Shown here in pieces: positions 44,127 to 53,364 of a DNA stretch of 64,000 nucleotides. Below the pieces are notes generated by a model that was given only the letters and a program-made list of their open reading frames with translations, was not told the origin of the DNA and made no database searches. Source of the stretch: Pseudogemmobacter faecipullorum (GTDB lineage: Bacteria > Pseudomonadota > Alphaproteobacteria > Rhodobacterales > Rhodobacteraceae); contig NZ_JACDXX010000002.1 in NCBI RefSeq assembly GCF_020539525.1, positions 124,001 to 188,000 of the forward strand, written 5' to 3'. How positions within the stretch are numbered: the first letter of the stretch is position 1; each line of letters opens with the position of its first letter. The position numbers were made by a program, and so were the translations under genes.

Positions 44127-44957
44127 TCAGCCGCGCAGGGCATCGACATGGAAGGCGATGTGATCCTCGATGAAGGAAGAGACGAAGAAATAGCTGTGGT
44201 CATAGCCTTTCTGCATCCGGAAGCTGCCGCCCTGACGCCGCTCGGCCATGGCCCCGGCCAGAGCTTCGGGCTTCAGCAGATCAAGGAACTGGTCCGAGCC
44301 CCCCTGGTCGATCAGCACCGGCCCGTCAAAACCGCGCCGCTTCATCAGCAGTGAGCTGTCATGCTGGGCCCAGGTGCTTTCATCCTCGCCAAGATAGGCG
44401 GTGAATTGTTTGCGGCCCCAGTCCGAGCTGGTCGGGCTGGCAATCGGCGCAAAGGCCGAGACCGAGGAGAAACGGCCCGGGAAGCTCATGGCAATGGTCA
44501 GCGCGCCATGGCCGCCCATGGAATGACCGGTGATTGCCTGCAGCCCCTCTTCGAGCGGGAAGGCCTTGAAGACCAGCTCCGGCAGATCGCGGGTGATGTA
44601 ATCCCACATCCGGAAATGCGGCGCCCAGGGGTTTTCGGTGGCATTGACATAAAAGCCCGCGCCTTTGCCGAGATCATAAGCCGCATCATCGGCCACCTCT
44701 TCGCCGCGAGGGCTGGTATCGGGGAAGATCAGAGCGATTCCCGCCTCGGCCGCCCAGCGCTGGGCCCCGGCTTTGACCATGGCATTTTCATGGGTGCAGG
44801 TCAGACCCGAGAGATACCAGAGCAGCGGCACCGGCCCGTCCTCGGCGCCTGCAGGCAGAAAAAGCCCAAAGGTCATATCGGTTCCCGTGGCCTGCGAGGC
44901 ATGCGAATAGACGCCCTGAACGCCTCCGAAACAGCGGTTTTCCGAAATCGTTTTCAT
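44127..44957 (-). CDS. fghA: S-formylglutathione hydrolase
   Basis: Esterase of 276 residues in the glutathione-dependent formaldehyde oxidation pathway; it hydrolyses S-formylglutathione to formate and glutathione. The esterase D signature is clear: LSGLTCTHENAMVKAGAQRW, FPDTSPRGEEVADDAAYDLG and the nucleophile elbow TGHSMGGHGALT, with Asp and His near LIDQGGSDQFL and YDHSYFF. ATG 44957 is the conserved start (MKTISENRCFGG). The partner formaldehyde dehydrogenase is not in the window. A TetR-type regulator is divergent, 222 bases away. Confidence 0.95.
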   Translation of the reverse strand: MKTISENRCFGGVQGVYSHASQATGTDMTFGLFLPAGAEDGPVPLLWYLSGLTCTHENAMVKAGAQRWAAEAGIALIFPDTSPRGEEVADDAAYDLGKGAGFYVNATENPWAPHFRMWDYITRDLPELVFKAFPLEEGLQAITGHSMGGHGALTIAMSFPGRFSSVSAFAPIASPTSSDWGRKQFTAYLGEDESTWAQHDSSLLMKRRGFDGPVLIDQGGSDQFLDLLKPEALAGAMAERRQGGSFRMQKGYDHSYFFVSSFIEDHIAFHVDALRG

Positions 44958-45143
44958 CTTATTTCCATTCCCTGACCGGCCGTGGCAGCCCCGGAGCATT
45001 CTGCTGCCCGGAGCGGGAACAGCATGGGCTGGCTGACAGGCAGCGGCAAGGGTGTCAAAGGTGTTTCCTGACCATGCGATAAAAATCAATACAATCGGCA
45101 GCTGATATGGCAAAAGATGGTTAACGTCGAATTTATCAACGTG

Positions 45144-45153
45144 GCTGATCAGC
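45144..45153. promoter_or_regulatory. Short palindrome between fghA and tetR
   Basis: GCTGATCAGC is a perfect 10-bp palindrome in the divergent gap, which also carries repeated AACGT and imperfect AAGTAAG/TTAGCTT half sites. It is compatible with a TetR-type operator but short enough to be chance. Confidence 0.25.
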
Positions 45154-45179
45154 TTCAGCTCAAGTAAGTTAGCTTTAAT

Positions 45180-45809
45180 ATGACACAAGAAACGATTTAT
45201 GAGATCCGCAGGGGGCGCAAATTCGAGCAGGTCGTCGCTGGCGCGCTGCGGGTTTTTCTGCGCGATGGATTCGAAGGCGCATCGGTGGACGAGATTGCAC
45301 GGGAAGCAGGCGTCTCGAAAGCGACCCTCTACAGCTACTTCCCCGATAAAAGAGTGATGTTTCTCGAGGTCTTCAGCTCAGAATTCAGCCGCCTGGCGGC
45401 CCAGGCGGCAAAGGATCACGGCCATGATCAGTCCGCCGAGGATTTTCTGCTGACCGCCGGGCACCGGGTGATTGATCTGACCGTCTCGGAATTCGGACGC
45501 AATCTGTTCCGGCTGGTGGTGGCCGAAGTGCCGCGCTTTCCCGAGCTGGCGCAACAATTTTACGAACAGGGATCGGGGCAGCTGCGCCGGCGTCTTGTGG
45601 TCCGGCTTGAACAGTTCTGCGCGCGTGGCGAGCTGATGATCGATGATTGCGAACTGGCTGCGGATCAGTTTGTACAGCTGTGCCGCGCCGGGGTGCATGA
45701 GCCGCTGCTGCTTGACCTCAACAGCGATATTGCACCCTGCACCACCCGCCGGGCGGTGCAAGGGGCGGTTGAGATGTTTCTGGCGCGCTACCGGCCAGCC
45801 GGGGGCTGA
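45180..45809 (+). CDS. TetR/AcrR-family transcriptional regulator
   Basis: This 209-residue protein has an N-terminal TetR helix-turn-helix (VFLRDGFEGASVDEIAREAG, VSKATLYSYFPDKRVMFLEV) and a ligand-binding C-terminal domain of the AefR-like type (LRRRLVVRLEQFCARGELMI). It is divergent from fghA and may control it, perhaps in response to an aldehyde, but this is inference. The start ATG 45180 has a weak ribosome site. The convergent folC end is 39 bases away, with a short G/C hairpin (45824-45841) between. Confidence 0.9.
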   Translation: MTQETIYEIRRGRKFEQVVAGALRVFLRDGFEGASVDEIAREAGVSKATLYSYFPDKRVMFLEVFSSEFSRLAAQAAKDHGHDQSAEDFLLTAGHRVIDLTVSEFGRNLFRLVVAEVPRFPELAQQFYEQGSGQLRRRLVVRLEQFCARGELMIDDCELAADQFVQLCRAGVHEPLLLDLNSDIAPCTTRRAVQGAVEMFLARYRPAGG

Positions 45810-45848
45810 CCAGAGGTGGCGAAGGGGGAGGGCTATCCCCCCCGGGGA

Positions 45849-47126
45849 TCAGCCATTGTCGCGCAGAATCTGCCCGGCAAGATAGAGCGAGCCGCAGATC
45901 AGCACGCGCGCTGCCGGTTCTTTTGCCGCGATCTCAGCCAGGGCTGCCTCAACCGACAGCGCGGCCTCAGCCTCGATTCCGGCGCTGCGGGCCGCGTCAC
46001 GGGTAGCTTCGGGCGGCAGGGTATTGGCCTCGCCGGGAATGCCGACGGCATAAAGCGCGCGCAGTTGCGGCGCCATCGGGCGCATATAGCCGGTGACATC
46101 TTTGGTATTGAGCATGCCGCAGACCGCATAGGTCGGACGCGGTCCCATCCGGGCCAGGGTTGCGGCAACTGCCTCGCCCCCGGCCGGATTATGCCCGCCA
46201 TCGAGCCAGAGCTCGACCCCGGGCGCGCTCTCCGTCAGCGGGCCGCGGGCCAGGCGCTGCATCCGGGCGGGCCAGAGGGCGCGGCTCACGGCGGCCTCGC
46301 AGGCGGCCTCATCCTTGCCAAGCTGGCGCAGAGCGGCAATCGCCGCCCCGGCATTCTGCACCTGATGCGGTCCCGGCAGATTGGGCAGGGGCAGATCCAT
46401 AAGCCCGGCCTCATCCTGATAGATCAGACGGCCGCGCTCTTCCGAGACCTGCCAGTGCTGGCCGTGAACAAACAAAGGCGCGCCAAGACGGGCGGCTTTC
46501 GCCTCAATCACCGCAAGACCGGCTTCGGCCTGGGGGCCGACCACGCAGGGCACGCCGCGTTTGATGATTCCGGCTTTTTCCCCGGCAATCTCGGCCAGGG
46601 TCTCGCCCAGATATTGCTGATGATCAACCGAGACCGGGGTGATGATGGTGAGGCGGGGCTGTGCGACGACATTGGTCGCATCGAGCCGGCCGCCCAGGCC
46701 AACCTCAAGCAGCGTGTAATCGGCAGGCATGCGCGAGAAGGCCAGCAGCGCGGCAACCGTGGTCGCTTCAAAGAAGGTGATCGCCTCGCCGCCATTCGCC
46801 GCCATGCATTCATCAAGCAGCGCGGTCAGGGCCGGTTCCGAGATCAGCTCGCCCGCGAGCCGGATCCGCTCATGGAACCGCGCCAGATGCGGCGAGGTAT
46901 AGGCATGAACTTTCGCGCCCGAAGCCTCCAGCCCGGCGCGAATCATCGCCTGGGTCGAACCTTTGCCATTGGTCCCGGCCAGATGAATGACCGGAGGCAG
47001 GCGGGTTTCGGGGTGGTCCAGCGCCGCCAGCAGGCGGTGCACGCGGTCAAGAGTAAGATCAATAATCTTCGGATGAAGGGTCATCATCCGCTCAAGCAGG
47101 GCATCCGAGCCATAGGCGCTGGTCAA
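45849..47126 (-). CDS. folC: Bifunctional folylpolyglutamate synthase / dihydrofolate synthase
   Basis: Mur-ligase-family enzyme that adds glutamate to dihydropteroate and to folates. The 425-residue sequence shows the ATP-binding HLAGTNGKGSTQAMIRAG, HAYTSPHLARFHERIR, LEVGLGGRLDATN, ITPVSVDHQQYLG and the C-terminal WLDGGHNPAGGEA. The start is TTG 47126 behind GAGGACC, 12 bases after the accD stop. accD-folC is a standard pair. Confidence 0.95.
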   Translation of the reverse strand: MTSAYGSDALLERMMTLHPKIIDLTLDRVHRLLAALDHPETRLPPVIHLAGTNGKGSTQAMIRAGLEASGAKVHAYTSPHLARFHERIRLAGELISEPALTALLDECMAANGGEAITFFEATTVAALLAFSRMPADYTLLEVGLGGRLDATNVVAQPRLTIITPVSVDHQQYLGETLAEIAGEKAGIIKRGVPCVVGPQAEAGLAVIEAKAARLGAPLFVHGQHWQVSEERGRLIYQDEAGLMDLPLPNLPGPHQVQNAGAAIAALRQLGKDEAACEAAVSRALWPARMQRLARGPLTESAPGVELWLDGGHNPAGGEAVAATLARMGPRPTYAVCGMLNTKDVTGYMRPMAPQLRALYAVGIPGEANTLPPEATRDAARSAGIEAEAALSVEAALAEIAAKEPAARVLICGSLYLAGQILRDNG

Positions 47127-47138
47127 TTTGGTCCTCGT

Positions 47139-48047
47139 TTACGACGGATCAGCGACCGGCCCGGCCAGGGGGGCCGAAAGATCGCCGCGAATGGCCGGGG
47201 GCTGACTGGTCAGCATCCGCAGAATGGTGATCAGCTCTTCGCGCATGTCCTTTCGATGGGTCACGCGGTCGAGCATACCGTGATCGAGCAGATATTCGGC
47301 GCGCTGGAAGCCTTCGGGCAGCTTCTCGCGGATGGTCTGCTCAATCACCCGCGGTCCTGCAAAGCAGATCAGCGCATTGGGTTCGGCAATCTGCACGTCG
47401 CCCAGCATCGCATAGGAGGCGGTAACGCCGCCCGTGGTCGGATGGGTCAGTACGACGATATAGGGCAGGCCTGCCTCTTTCAGCATCTGGATCGCCACCG
47501 TGGTGCGCGGCATCTGCATCAGGGCCAGAATGCCCTCCTGCATCCGGGCGCCACCGGCGGCGGAGAAGACGACGAAGGGGCGCTTCATCTCGACCGCACG
47601 CTGTGCGCCGGCGATGAAGGCATTGCCGACATACATCGACAGAGAGCCGCCGATGAAGGCGAAATCCTGGGCGGCAGCGACGATCGGCGTGCGGCCAATC
47701 TCGCCTTCGGCCACCAGCATGGCCTCTTTCTCGCCGGTCGATTTCTGCGCCGCTTTCAGGCGCTCGGGATATTTCTTCTGATCGCGGAAATGCAGCGGAT
47801 CGGCAATGGGTTCGGGAACCTTGACCTCAACGAAAATACCGCCGTCGAACAAGGCACCAAAGCGGTCGCGCGGGCTGATCGCCATATGGTGATCGCAGTT
47901 CGAGCAGACGTTGAGATTGGCCTCAAGTTCGCGGTGGAACAGCATGGTCCCGCATTCGGGGCATTTGGTCCACAGATTTTCAGGCACCTCACGCCGCGAG
48001 AAGAGCGAGTTGATCTTCGGGCGAACGTAATTGGTGATCCAGTTCAT
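47139..48047 (-). CDS. accD: Acetyl-CoA carboxylase carboxyltransferase subunit beta
   Basis: AccD with AccA transfers CO2 from carboxybiotin to acetyl-CoA, the first step of fatty acid synthesis. The N-terminal zinc ribbon is intact ([20 protein letters not shown] followed by CSNC). The crotonase-fold core has [19 protein letters not shown] and [19 protein letters not shown]. The protein has 302 residues. The ATG follows GGAGAGG. A possible promoter on the minus strand has TTGCAT and TATCTC 17 bases apart about 50-75 bases upstream. Confidence 0.97.
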   Translation of the reverse strand: MNWITNYVRPKINSLFSRREVPENLWTKCPECGTMLFHRELEANLNVCSNCDHHMAISPRDRFGALFDGGIFVEVKVPEPIADPLHFRDQKKYPERLKAAQKSTGEKEAMLVAEGEIGRTPIVAAAQDFAFIGGSLSMYVGNAFIAGAQRAVEMKRPFVVFSAAGGARMQEGILALMQMPRTTVAIQMLKEAGLPYIVVLTHPTTGGVTASYAMLGDVQIAEPNALICFAGPRVIEQTIREKLPEGFQRAEYLLDHGMLDRVTHRKDMREELITILRMLTSQPPAIRGDLSAPLAGPVADPS

Positions 48048-48203
48048 GCGATGCCTCTCCGGCCGGGTCTATATCGTAACGGTCCCCCGAGATAAGGCGG
48101 CAGGGCGCTGAATGCAATGCGCAGTGGCAGTGAGCGGCGATCTGCGGCAGAATGGGGCGCTGCCCCAGGCTGCGCTGCAGCCTTCTCCGGGATAGTTTCA
48201 GAC

Positions 48204-48234
48204 AGAGGAAAAGACGGAGGAATTCCCCCGTCTT
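48204..48234 (-). terminator. Weak terminator after the acyl-CoA dehydrogenase gene
   Basis: On the minus strand, AAGACGG / CCGTCTT (48211-48217 and 48228-48234) around a GGAATTCC palindrome is followed by TTCCTCTGTC. The stem is long but the T run is poor. Confidence 0.5.
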
Positions 48235-48263
48235 CACTCTCTGTGGCATGGACCGGCGGCGGT

Positions 48264-49961
48264 TCAGGCCGGCAGGGCGGCGTAAAGAACTGCAGCCGGC
48301 TCGCCTGCGGCGGCAAGCAGCGCCTCATGCTGTGGCAGCAGGCGGCGGATCATCACCCGCGCCAGCGCCAGCCGTGAGGGATCGGCCAGGGCTGCGCGCA
48401 GATGGGCATCGCCGCCCAGCACCAGAGCAAAGGCGCGCAGATAGGCGCTGGCTCCGGCGAAGCGGTCGTTCATCTCTGCCGCCAGCATTGCCTCGGTCGC
48501 CTCGCGCAAAGCCTCGGCCGCCTGCCAGAGCGGGTCGGCCAGTTCGGGCAGGCTGGTGCGGGCTTCGCGCGCATCGGTCTGGATCTCATGGATCATCCGC
48601 AGGGCCGCTTCGCCGCTGTCGACCAGTTTGCGCCCGACCAGATCCATGGCCTGAATGCCGTTGGTGCCTTCGTAAATCGCGGTGATACGGATATCGCGCA
48701 GATACTGGGCCGCGCCGGTCTCCTCAATATAGCCCATGCCGCCATGGATCTGCAGAGCCGCATCGGCAATGGCGATGCCGGTATCGGTGCCATAGGATTT
48801 GGCAATCGGGGTCAGCAGCGCCGCGCGTGCCTTCCAGTGCGCATCGCCGGTGGCGCGGGCCATATCAATGGCTTTGGCACAGCCGAGCCCGATCACCCGG
48901 GCTGAGAACAGTTCGGCCCGGGCCTCGGCCAGAATGCGGCGCACATCGGCATGGCCGATGATGCCGGGGCTGCCATCGGGGGTCTTGCCCTGGATGCGGT
49001 CACGCGCATAGGCGGTGGCGGCCTGGAGCGCGGTCTCGGCCAGGCCCACCCCCTGCATACCAACGCCAAGCCGGGCATTGTTCATCATGGTAAACATCGC
49101 CGCCATGCCCTTGCCGGGCGCATCGACCAGCCAGCCCGTCGCGTCCGAGAATTCCATCACACAGGTCGGGCTGCCATGGATGCCGAGCTTATGTTCAAGG
49201 CTGACCACGCGCAGGCTGTTGGCTGTACCGGGATTGCCATCGGCATCGGGCAGATATTTCGGCACCAGGAAAAGCGAAATGCCTTTGGTGCCTGCAGGGG
49301 CATCGGGCAGGCGGGCCAGCACCAGATGGCAGACATTCGAGACCAGGTCCGAATCGCCCCAGGTGATAAAGATCTTCTGGCCGGTGATGGCATAGCTGCC
49401 ATCCGCATTGGCCAGCGCTTTGGTGCGCAAAGCGCCGACATCGGTTCCGGCCTGAGGCTCGGTCAGATTCATCGTGCCGGACCATTCGCCGGAATTCAGC
49501 TTTGGCAGATACAGCGCCTTCAGCTCAGCTGAGGCGTGATGCTCCAGCGCCTCGACCTGGCCCTGGGTCAGCAAAGGGTTGAGCTGCAGCGCGAGGCAGG
49601 CCCCGGCCAGCATTTCATTGACGCAGGTCGCCAGGGTATGCGGCAGGCCCATGCCGCCAAATTCAGCACTGGCGGAAAGGCCGATCAGCCCGCCTTCGGC
49701 AATTGCGCGAAAGGCGGTGTCAAAGCCGGGTGAGCTGCGCAGCACGCCATTCTCCAGCCGGGCCGGGAACAGATCGCCATTGCGGTTGACCGGGGCCACG
49801 ACCTCGTCACAGATCCGCGCCGCCGCCCCGAGCATCGCCTCGGTGATCTCTGGCCCGGCCTCGCTGAAAGCGGGGGTCGCGGCGATCTCACTATAGCCGA
49901 TAATATGATCGAGAATGAATTTCTGATCGTCTGAAGGCGCACGGGGGGTAAATGAGCTCAT
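48264..49961 (-). CDS. Acyl-CoA dehydrogenase (long FadE/DmdC-like type)
   Basis: FAD-dependent enzyme of 565 residues with the acyl-CoA dehydrogenase domains and an extra C-terminal helical domain. Signatures are FGGMGLPHTLATCVNEMLAG, NLTEPQAGTDVGALRTKA, ITWGDSD, LGIHGSPTCVMEFS and the catalytic base region RITAIYEGTNGIQAMDLVGR. The length and tail resemble the group that includes DmdC (3-methylmercaptopropionyl-CoA dehydrogenase), but substrate cannot be fixed from sequence. ATG 49961 follows GGAGACTTTA; the open frame to 50009 is less likely. Electrons would pass via ETF to the ETF-QO encoded at 59.8 kb. Confidence 0.9.
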   Translation of the reverse strand: MSSFTPRAPSDDQKFILDHIIGYSEIAATPAFSEAGPEITEAMLGAAARICDEVVAPVNRNGDLFPARLENGVLRSSPGFDTAFRAIAEGGLIGLSASAEFGGMGLPHTLATCVNEMLAGACLALQLNPLLTQGQVEALEHHASAELKALYLPKLNSGEWSGTMNLTEPQAGTDVGALRTKALANADGSYAITGQKIFITWGDSDLVSNVCHLVLARLPDAPAGTKGISLFLVPKYLPDADGNPGTANSLRVVSLEHKLGIHGSPTCVMEFSDATGWLVDAPGKGMAAMFTMMNNARLGVGMQGVGLAETALQAATAYARDRIQGKTPDGSPGIIGHADVRRILAEARAELFSARVIGLGCAKAIDMARATGDAHWKARAALLTPIAKSYGTDTGIAIADAALQIHGGMGYIEETGAAQYLRDIRITAIYEGTNGIQAMDLVGRKLVDSGEAALRMIHEIQTDAREARTSLPELADPLWQAAEALREATEAMLAAEMNDRFAGASAYLRAFALVLGGDAHLRAALADPSRLALARVMIRRLLPQHEALLAAAGEPAAVLYAALPA

Positions 49962-50114
49962 TAAAGTCTCCGTCGGGCCGCGCTGGCGGTGAAAGTCTGA
50001 CGTACCCATGGCCTGAGGCCCAGGGTACGGGGGCTTGTCGCCAGGCCCCGTCTTTTATATGCGCAACAGGCTAATTCATCCCGATCCTCCCGCAAGCCGG
50101 ACGCTGCGTCAGAC

Positions 50115-51080
50115 ATGGAACAGACCGAATGCCTCGCCGCAGATGATGCGGGAATTGCCCGTGCCGCCGAAATTCTGGCGGCAGGCGGATTGGTCGCATT
50201 TCCGACCGAGACCGTCTACGGCCTTGGTGGCGATGCGCGAAAAGACGCAACCACAGCGCGTATTTTCGACGCCAAAGGGCGGCCCAGGTTTAACCCGCTG
50301 ATCTCGCATCTGCCCGATCTGGAAGCGGCTGAGCGCTATGCTTTGTTTGATGCCCGCGCCCGTGCCGTGGCTGAGAAATTCTGGCCCGGGCCGCTGACTC
50401 TCGTCCTGCCGCAGCGCGAAGGTGCGGGGCTTTCGCCCCTTGCAACGGCGGGGCTGGCGACGGTTGCCCTGCGGGTGCCGGCCCATCCGGTGGCGCGGGC
50501 CCTGCTGCAGGCCTTTGGCGGGCCGCTCGCGGCGCCCTCGGCCAATCCTTCGGGGCGGGTTTCGCCGACCCGGGCCGGGCATGTTCTGGCCGGGCTCTCG
50601 GGCCGGATCGCGGCGGTGCTGGATGGCGGCGCCTGCGCGGTCGGGGTGGAATCGACCATTCTTGGTCTTGATGGCGATCAGCCCCGGCTGTTGCGCCCGG
50701 GCGGTGTGCCGCTCGAGGCTTTGCAGGAGGCTCTGGGCCAGGAGGTGCTGATCGGGCCGGGTGCCGGGGCGGATGACAAACGCCCCAATGCGCCGGGTCA
50801 GCTCAGCTCACATTATGCGCCGGGCGCTATGGTGCGGCTCGGCGCGCGCGGCGCAGAGACCGGTGAGATCCTCATCGGCTTTGGTCCGGTCAAAGGCGAT
50901 CTGACGCTTTCGGCCGCGGGCGATCTGGTCGAGGCGGCGGCGCAGCTGTTCCACATTCTGCGCGAGGCGGATCTGCTGGCCGGACCCGGGGGGCGAATCG
51001 CCTTTGCCCCGGTGCCGGAAACCGGTCTTGGCCGGGCGATCAATGACCGGCTCAGCCGTGCTGCCGCGCCGCGCGGCTGA
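50115..51080 (+). CDS. Threonylcarbamoyl-AMP synthase (Sua5/TsaC type)
   Basis: Makes threonylcarbamoyl-AMP from threonine, bicarbonate and ATP for the t6A modification of tRNAs reading ANN codons. The YrdC domain spans about 10-200 (GGLVAFPTETVYGLGGDARK, GRPRFNPLISHLPDL, APSANPSGRVSPTRAGHV, GVESTILGL), followed by a linker and a C-terminal Sua5 domain (SSHYAPGAMVRLG). At 321 residues it is the long Sua5 form rather than short TsaC. Two-domain proteins of this type are usual in alphaproteobacteria. Confidence 0.94.
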   Translation: MEQTECLAADDAGIARAAEILAAGGLVAFPTETVYGLGGDARKDATTARIFDAKGRPRFNPLISHLPDLEAAERYALFDARARAVAEKFWPGPLTLVLPQREGAGLSPLATAGLATVALRVPAHPVARALLQAFGGPLAAPSANPSGRVSPTRAGHVLAGLSGRIAAVLDGGACAVGVESTILGLDGDQPRLLRPGGVPLEALQEALGQEVLIGPGAGADDKRPNAPGQLSSHYAPGAMVRLGARGAETGEILIGFGPVKGDLTLSAAGDLVEAAAQLFHILREADLLAGPGGRIAFAPVPETGLGRAINDRLSRAAAPRG

Positions 51081-51144
51081 AGCACTGCCGGTTGCCCCTT
51101 TCGGGCTTCGCGCCTAGATTGGGGCCCGAATGCCAGGAGGCCCG

Positions 51145-52917
51145 ATGTCCGAGACCGCTGAAAAGGCCTATCAGGTCCTTGCCCGCAAATACCGCCCCGA
51201 GACCTTCGCCGATCTGGTGGGGCAGGAAGCGATGGTGCGGACGCTGAAAAACGCCTTTGAGGCGGACCGGATTGCCCATGCTTTCGTGATGACCGGGATC
51301 CGGGGCACCGGGAAAACCACCACCGCGCGGATCATTGCCAAAGGGCTGAACTGCATCGGTGCGGATGGCAAGGGCGGCCCGACCACCGAGCCTTGCGTCA
51401 AATGTGAACATTGCCGCGCCATTGCCGAAGGCCGCCATGTCGATGTGATGGAAATGGACGCCGCCTCGCGCACCGGGGTGGGCGATATCCGCGAAATCAT
51501 CGATTCGGTGCATTACCGCGCCGCCTCGGCCCGGTTCAAAGTCTATATCATCGATGAAGTGCATATGCTCTCGACGGCGGCTTTCAACGCGCTGCTGAAA
51601 ACGCTGGAAGAGCCACCCGAACATGTGAAATTCATTTTCGCCACCACCGAGATCCGCAAAGTGCCGGTGACGGTGCTGTCGCGCTGCCAGCGTTTTGATC
51701 TCAAGCGGATCGAACCCGAGGTCATGCTGGCGCTTTTGCGCAAAATCGCCTCGGGCGAGGGCGCAGAGATCACCGATGAGGCTCTCGCGCTGATCACCCG
51801 CGCCGCCGAGGGCTCGGCCCGGGATGCGACCTCGATCCTTGATCAGGCGATCAGCCATGGCCAGGGCGAAACCAGTGCCACCCAGGTGCGCGCCATGCTG
51901 GGCCTTGCCGACCGGGGCCGCACGCTTGATCTCTTTGATATGGTGATGAAGGGGCAGGCGGCCGAGGCGCTGACCGAGCTTTCCGGCCAATATGCCGATG
52001 GTGCCGATCCGATGGCGGTTCTGCGCGATCTGGCTGAGATTACCCATTGGATCTCGGTGATCAAAATCACGCCGGAAGCGGCGGATGATCCGACCGTGCC
52101 GCCCGATGAGCGCGCGCGCGGCCTGGAGATGTCGCAAAAGCTGCCGATGCGGGCGCTGACCCGGATGTGGCAGATGCTGCTGAAAGCGCTGGAAGAGGTG
52201 GGGGTAGCGCCGAATGCGATGATGGCCGCCGAAATGGCGGTGATCCGGCTGACCCATGTGGCTGAGCTTCCCGATCCGGCGCAGCTGGTGAAGCGGCTGA
52301 GCGAAGGCCCGCGTCCGCCTGCCGGTCCCGGTGGTGGCGGTGGCGGCGCGGTGGCGGGCGGTGCCCCGGCTGGCGGCGGTGGCATGGTGCATGGCGCGCG
52401 TTTCGCACCGATGAGCCCGATGCGTGGCCCGATGATGTCGGCCGCGCCGCAGCTGGCGGCTGAACAGCACGAGATTGTCTATGCGCAATGGGAACAAGTG
52501 ATCGGCCTGATCCGCGACAAGCGCGATATGCTCTTGCTGAAAGAGGTCGAGGACGGGATCCGCCTTGCGCGTTATACGCCCGGCCGGGTTGAGTTTGAGC
52601 TGGCACCGGGGGCAAAGCCTGATCTGCCCGCCCGCCTCGCCCAGCGTCTGCAGGGCTGGACCGGCAGCCGCTGGGGGGTCTCGGTCGTCGGATCGGGCGG
52701 GGCGGCGACCATCACCGAGCTGCGCGAGGCCGAACTGCGCAAGGCCGAGGAAGCCGCGATGCAAAGCCCGCTGGTTCAGGCGGTTCTGACGGCTTTCCCC
52801 GGCGCGAAAATCGCCGCGATCCGCACTGCCGAGGAAATGGCGGCTGAGGCGGCGGCCGAGGCTCTGCCGGTGGCCGATCCGGAGATGGATGAGGACTGGG
52901 ATCCTTTCGAGGAATGA
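51145..52917 (+). CDS. dnaX: DNA polymerase III subunit gamma/tau
   Basis: Clamp-loader ATPase subunit. AAA+ core: YRPETFADLVGQEAMVRTLK, Walker A GIRGTGKTTTARII, a four-cysteine zinc module (NCIGADGKGG, CVKCEHC), Walker B YIIDEVHMLS and the sensor region TTEIRKVPVTVLSRCQRF. A Gly-rich linker (about 395-425) leads to a tau-like C-terminal part. ATG 51145 is chosen because AGGAGG (51135-51140) precedes it; ATG 51130 overlaps that site. ybaB and recR follow in the classical dnaX-ybaB-recR order. No obvious frameshift heptamer for a short gamma form was found. Confidence 0.96.
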   Translation: MSETAEKAYQVLARKYRPETFADLVGQEAMVRTLKNAFEADRIAHAFVMTGIRGTGKTTTARIIAKGLNCIGADGKGGPTTEPCVKCEHCRAIAEGRHVDVMEMDAASRTGVGDIREIIDSVHYRAASARFKVYIIDEVHMLSTAAFNALLKTLEEPPEHVKFIFATTEIRKVPVTVLSRCQRFDLKRIEPEVMLALLRKIASGEGAEITDEALALITRAAEGSARDATSILDQAISHGQGETSATQVRAMLGLADRGRTLDLFDMVMKGQAAEALTELSGQYADGADPMAVLRDLAEITHWISVIKITPEAADDPTVPPDERARGLEMSQKLPMRALTRMWQMLLKALEEVGVAPNAMMAAEMAVIRLTHVAELPDPAQLVKRLSEGPRPPAGPGGGGGGAVAGGAPAGGGGMVHGARFAPMSPMRGPMMSAAPQLAAEQHEIVYAQWEQVIGLIRDKRDMLLLKEVEDGIRLARYTPGRVEFELAPGAKPDLPARLAQRLQGWTGSRWGVSVVGSGGAATITELREAELRKAEEAAMQSPLVQAVLTAFPGAKIAAIRTAEEMAAEAAAEALPVADPEMDEDWDPFEE

Positions 52918-53003
52918 CGCCAGCCCTTGCGGGGCGCCAGTGCGGTTCGTATCTCGCGCGGTAACAGGCCCCTGCGGGGGTGGGATGCAGGAAAGGATAG
53001 CTG

Positions 53004-53357
53004 ATGTTTAAAGGGCTTGGTGGCCTCGGCGGTCTTGGCGATATGGCCAAAATGATGAAAACCGCACAGGAAATGCAGTCGAAAATGGCTGAGCTGCAGG
53101 ACAGCCTCGCCAGTTCGGTGGTGCAGGGCGAAAGCGGCGCGGGCCTCGTCAAGGTGCGTGCGACCTGCAAGGGCGAAGTGACCGGGCTCGATATTGATGC
53201 CTCGATCCTGGTGCCGAGCGAGAAAGAAGTGCTTGAGGATCTGATTCTCGCCGCGATCCGCGATGCGCAGGAAAAGGGCCAGGCAAAATCGGGTGATGAA
53301 ATGCGCCGCCTGACCGAAGGCCTCGGTCTGCCCGCTGATTTCAAACTGCCGTTCTGA
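53004..53357 (+). CDS. YbaB/EbfC family nucleoid-associated protein
   Basis: Small DNA-binding protein of 117 residues, dimeric in homologs. Family features are an N-terminal Met/Gln-rich helix ([20 protein letters not shown]), a central beta sheet ([20 protein letters not shown]) and a C-terminal helix. It binds DNA with little sequence specificity and its role is linked to recR. AAGGA precedes the ATG. The 86 bases after dnaX hold no other gene. Confidence 0.93.
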   Translation: MFKGLGGLGGLGDMAKMMKTAQEMQSKMAELQDSLASSVVQGESGAGLVKVRATCKGEVTGLDIDASILVPSEKEVLEDLILAAIRDAQEKGQAKSGDEMRRLTEGLGLPADFKLPF

Positions 53358-53364
53358 TCCGCCG

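Noticed and set aside
45816-48095. 759-codon plus-strand open frame opposite folC and accD
   Set aside because: It spans two well-identified genes on the other strand and mirrors their codon pattern; no domain is seen.
51081-51144. SRP RNA gene next to dnaX, as in some Gram-positive genomes
   Set aside because: Only 64 bases are free and the SRP RNA core sequence is absent.
51200-52300. Programmed frameshift in dnaX to make a short gamma form
   Set aside because: No A6-G or similar slippery heptamer in frame was found; the only A-rich stretch (about 51247) is too short and too early.
51052-52764. 570-codon minus-strand open frame opposite dnaX
   Set aside because: Antisense shadow of dnaX; rich in His/Arg/Gln as expected from the reverse of a GC-rich gene.
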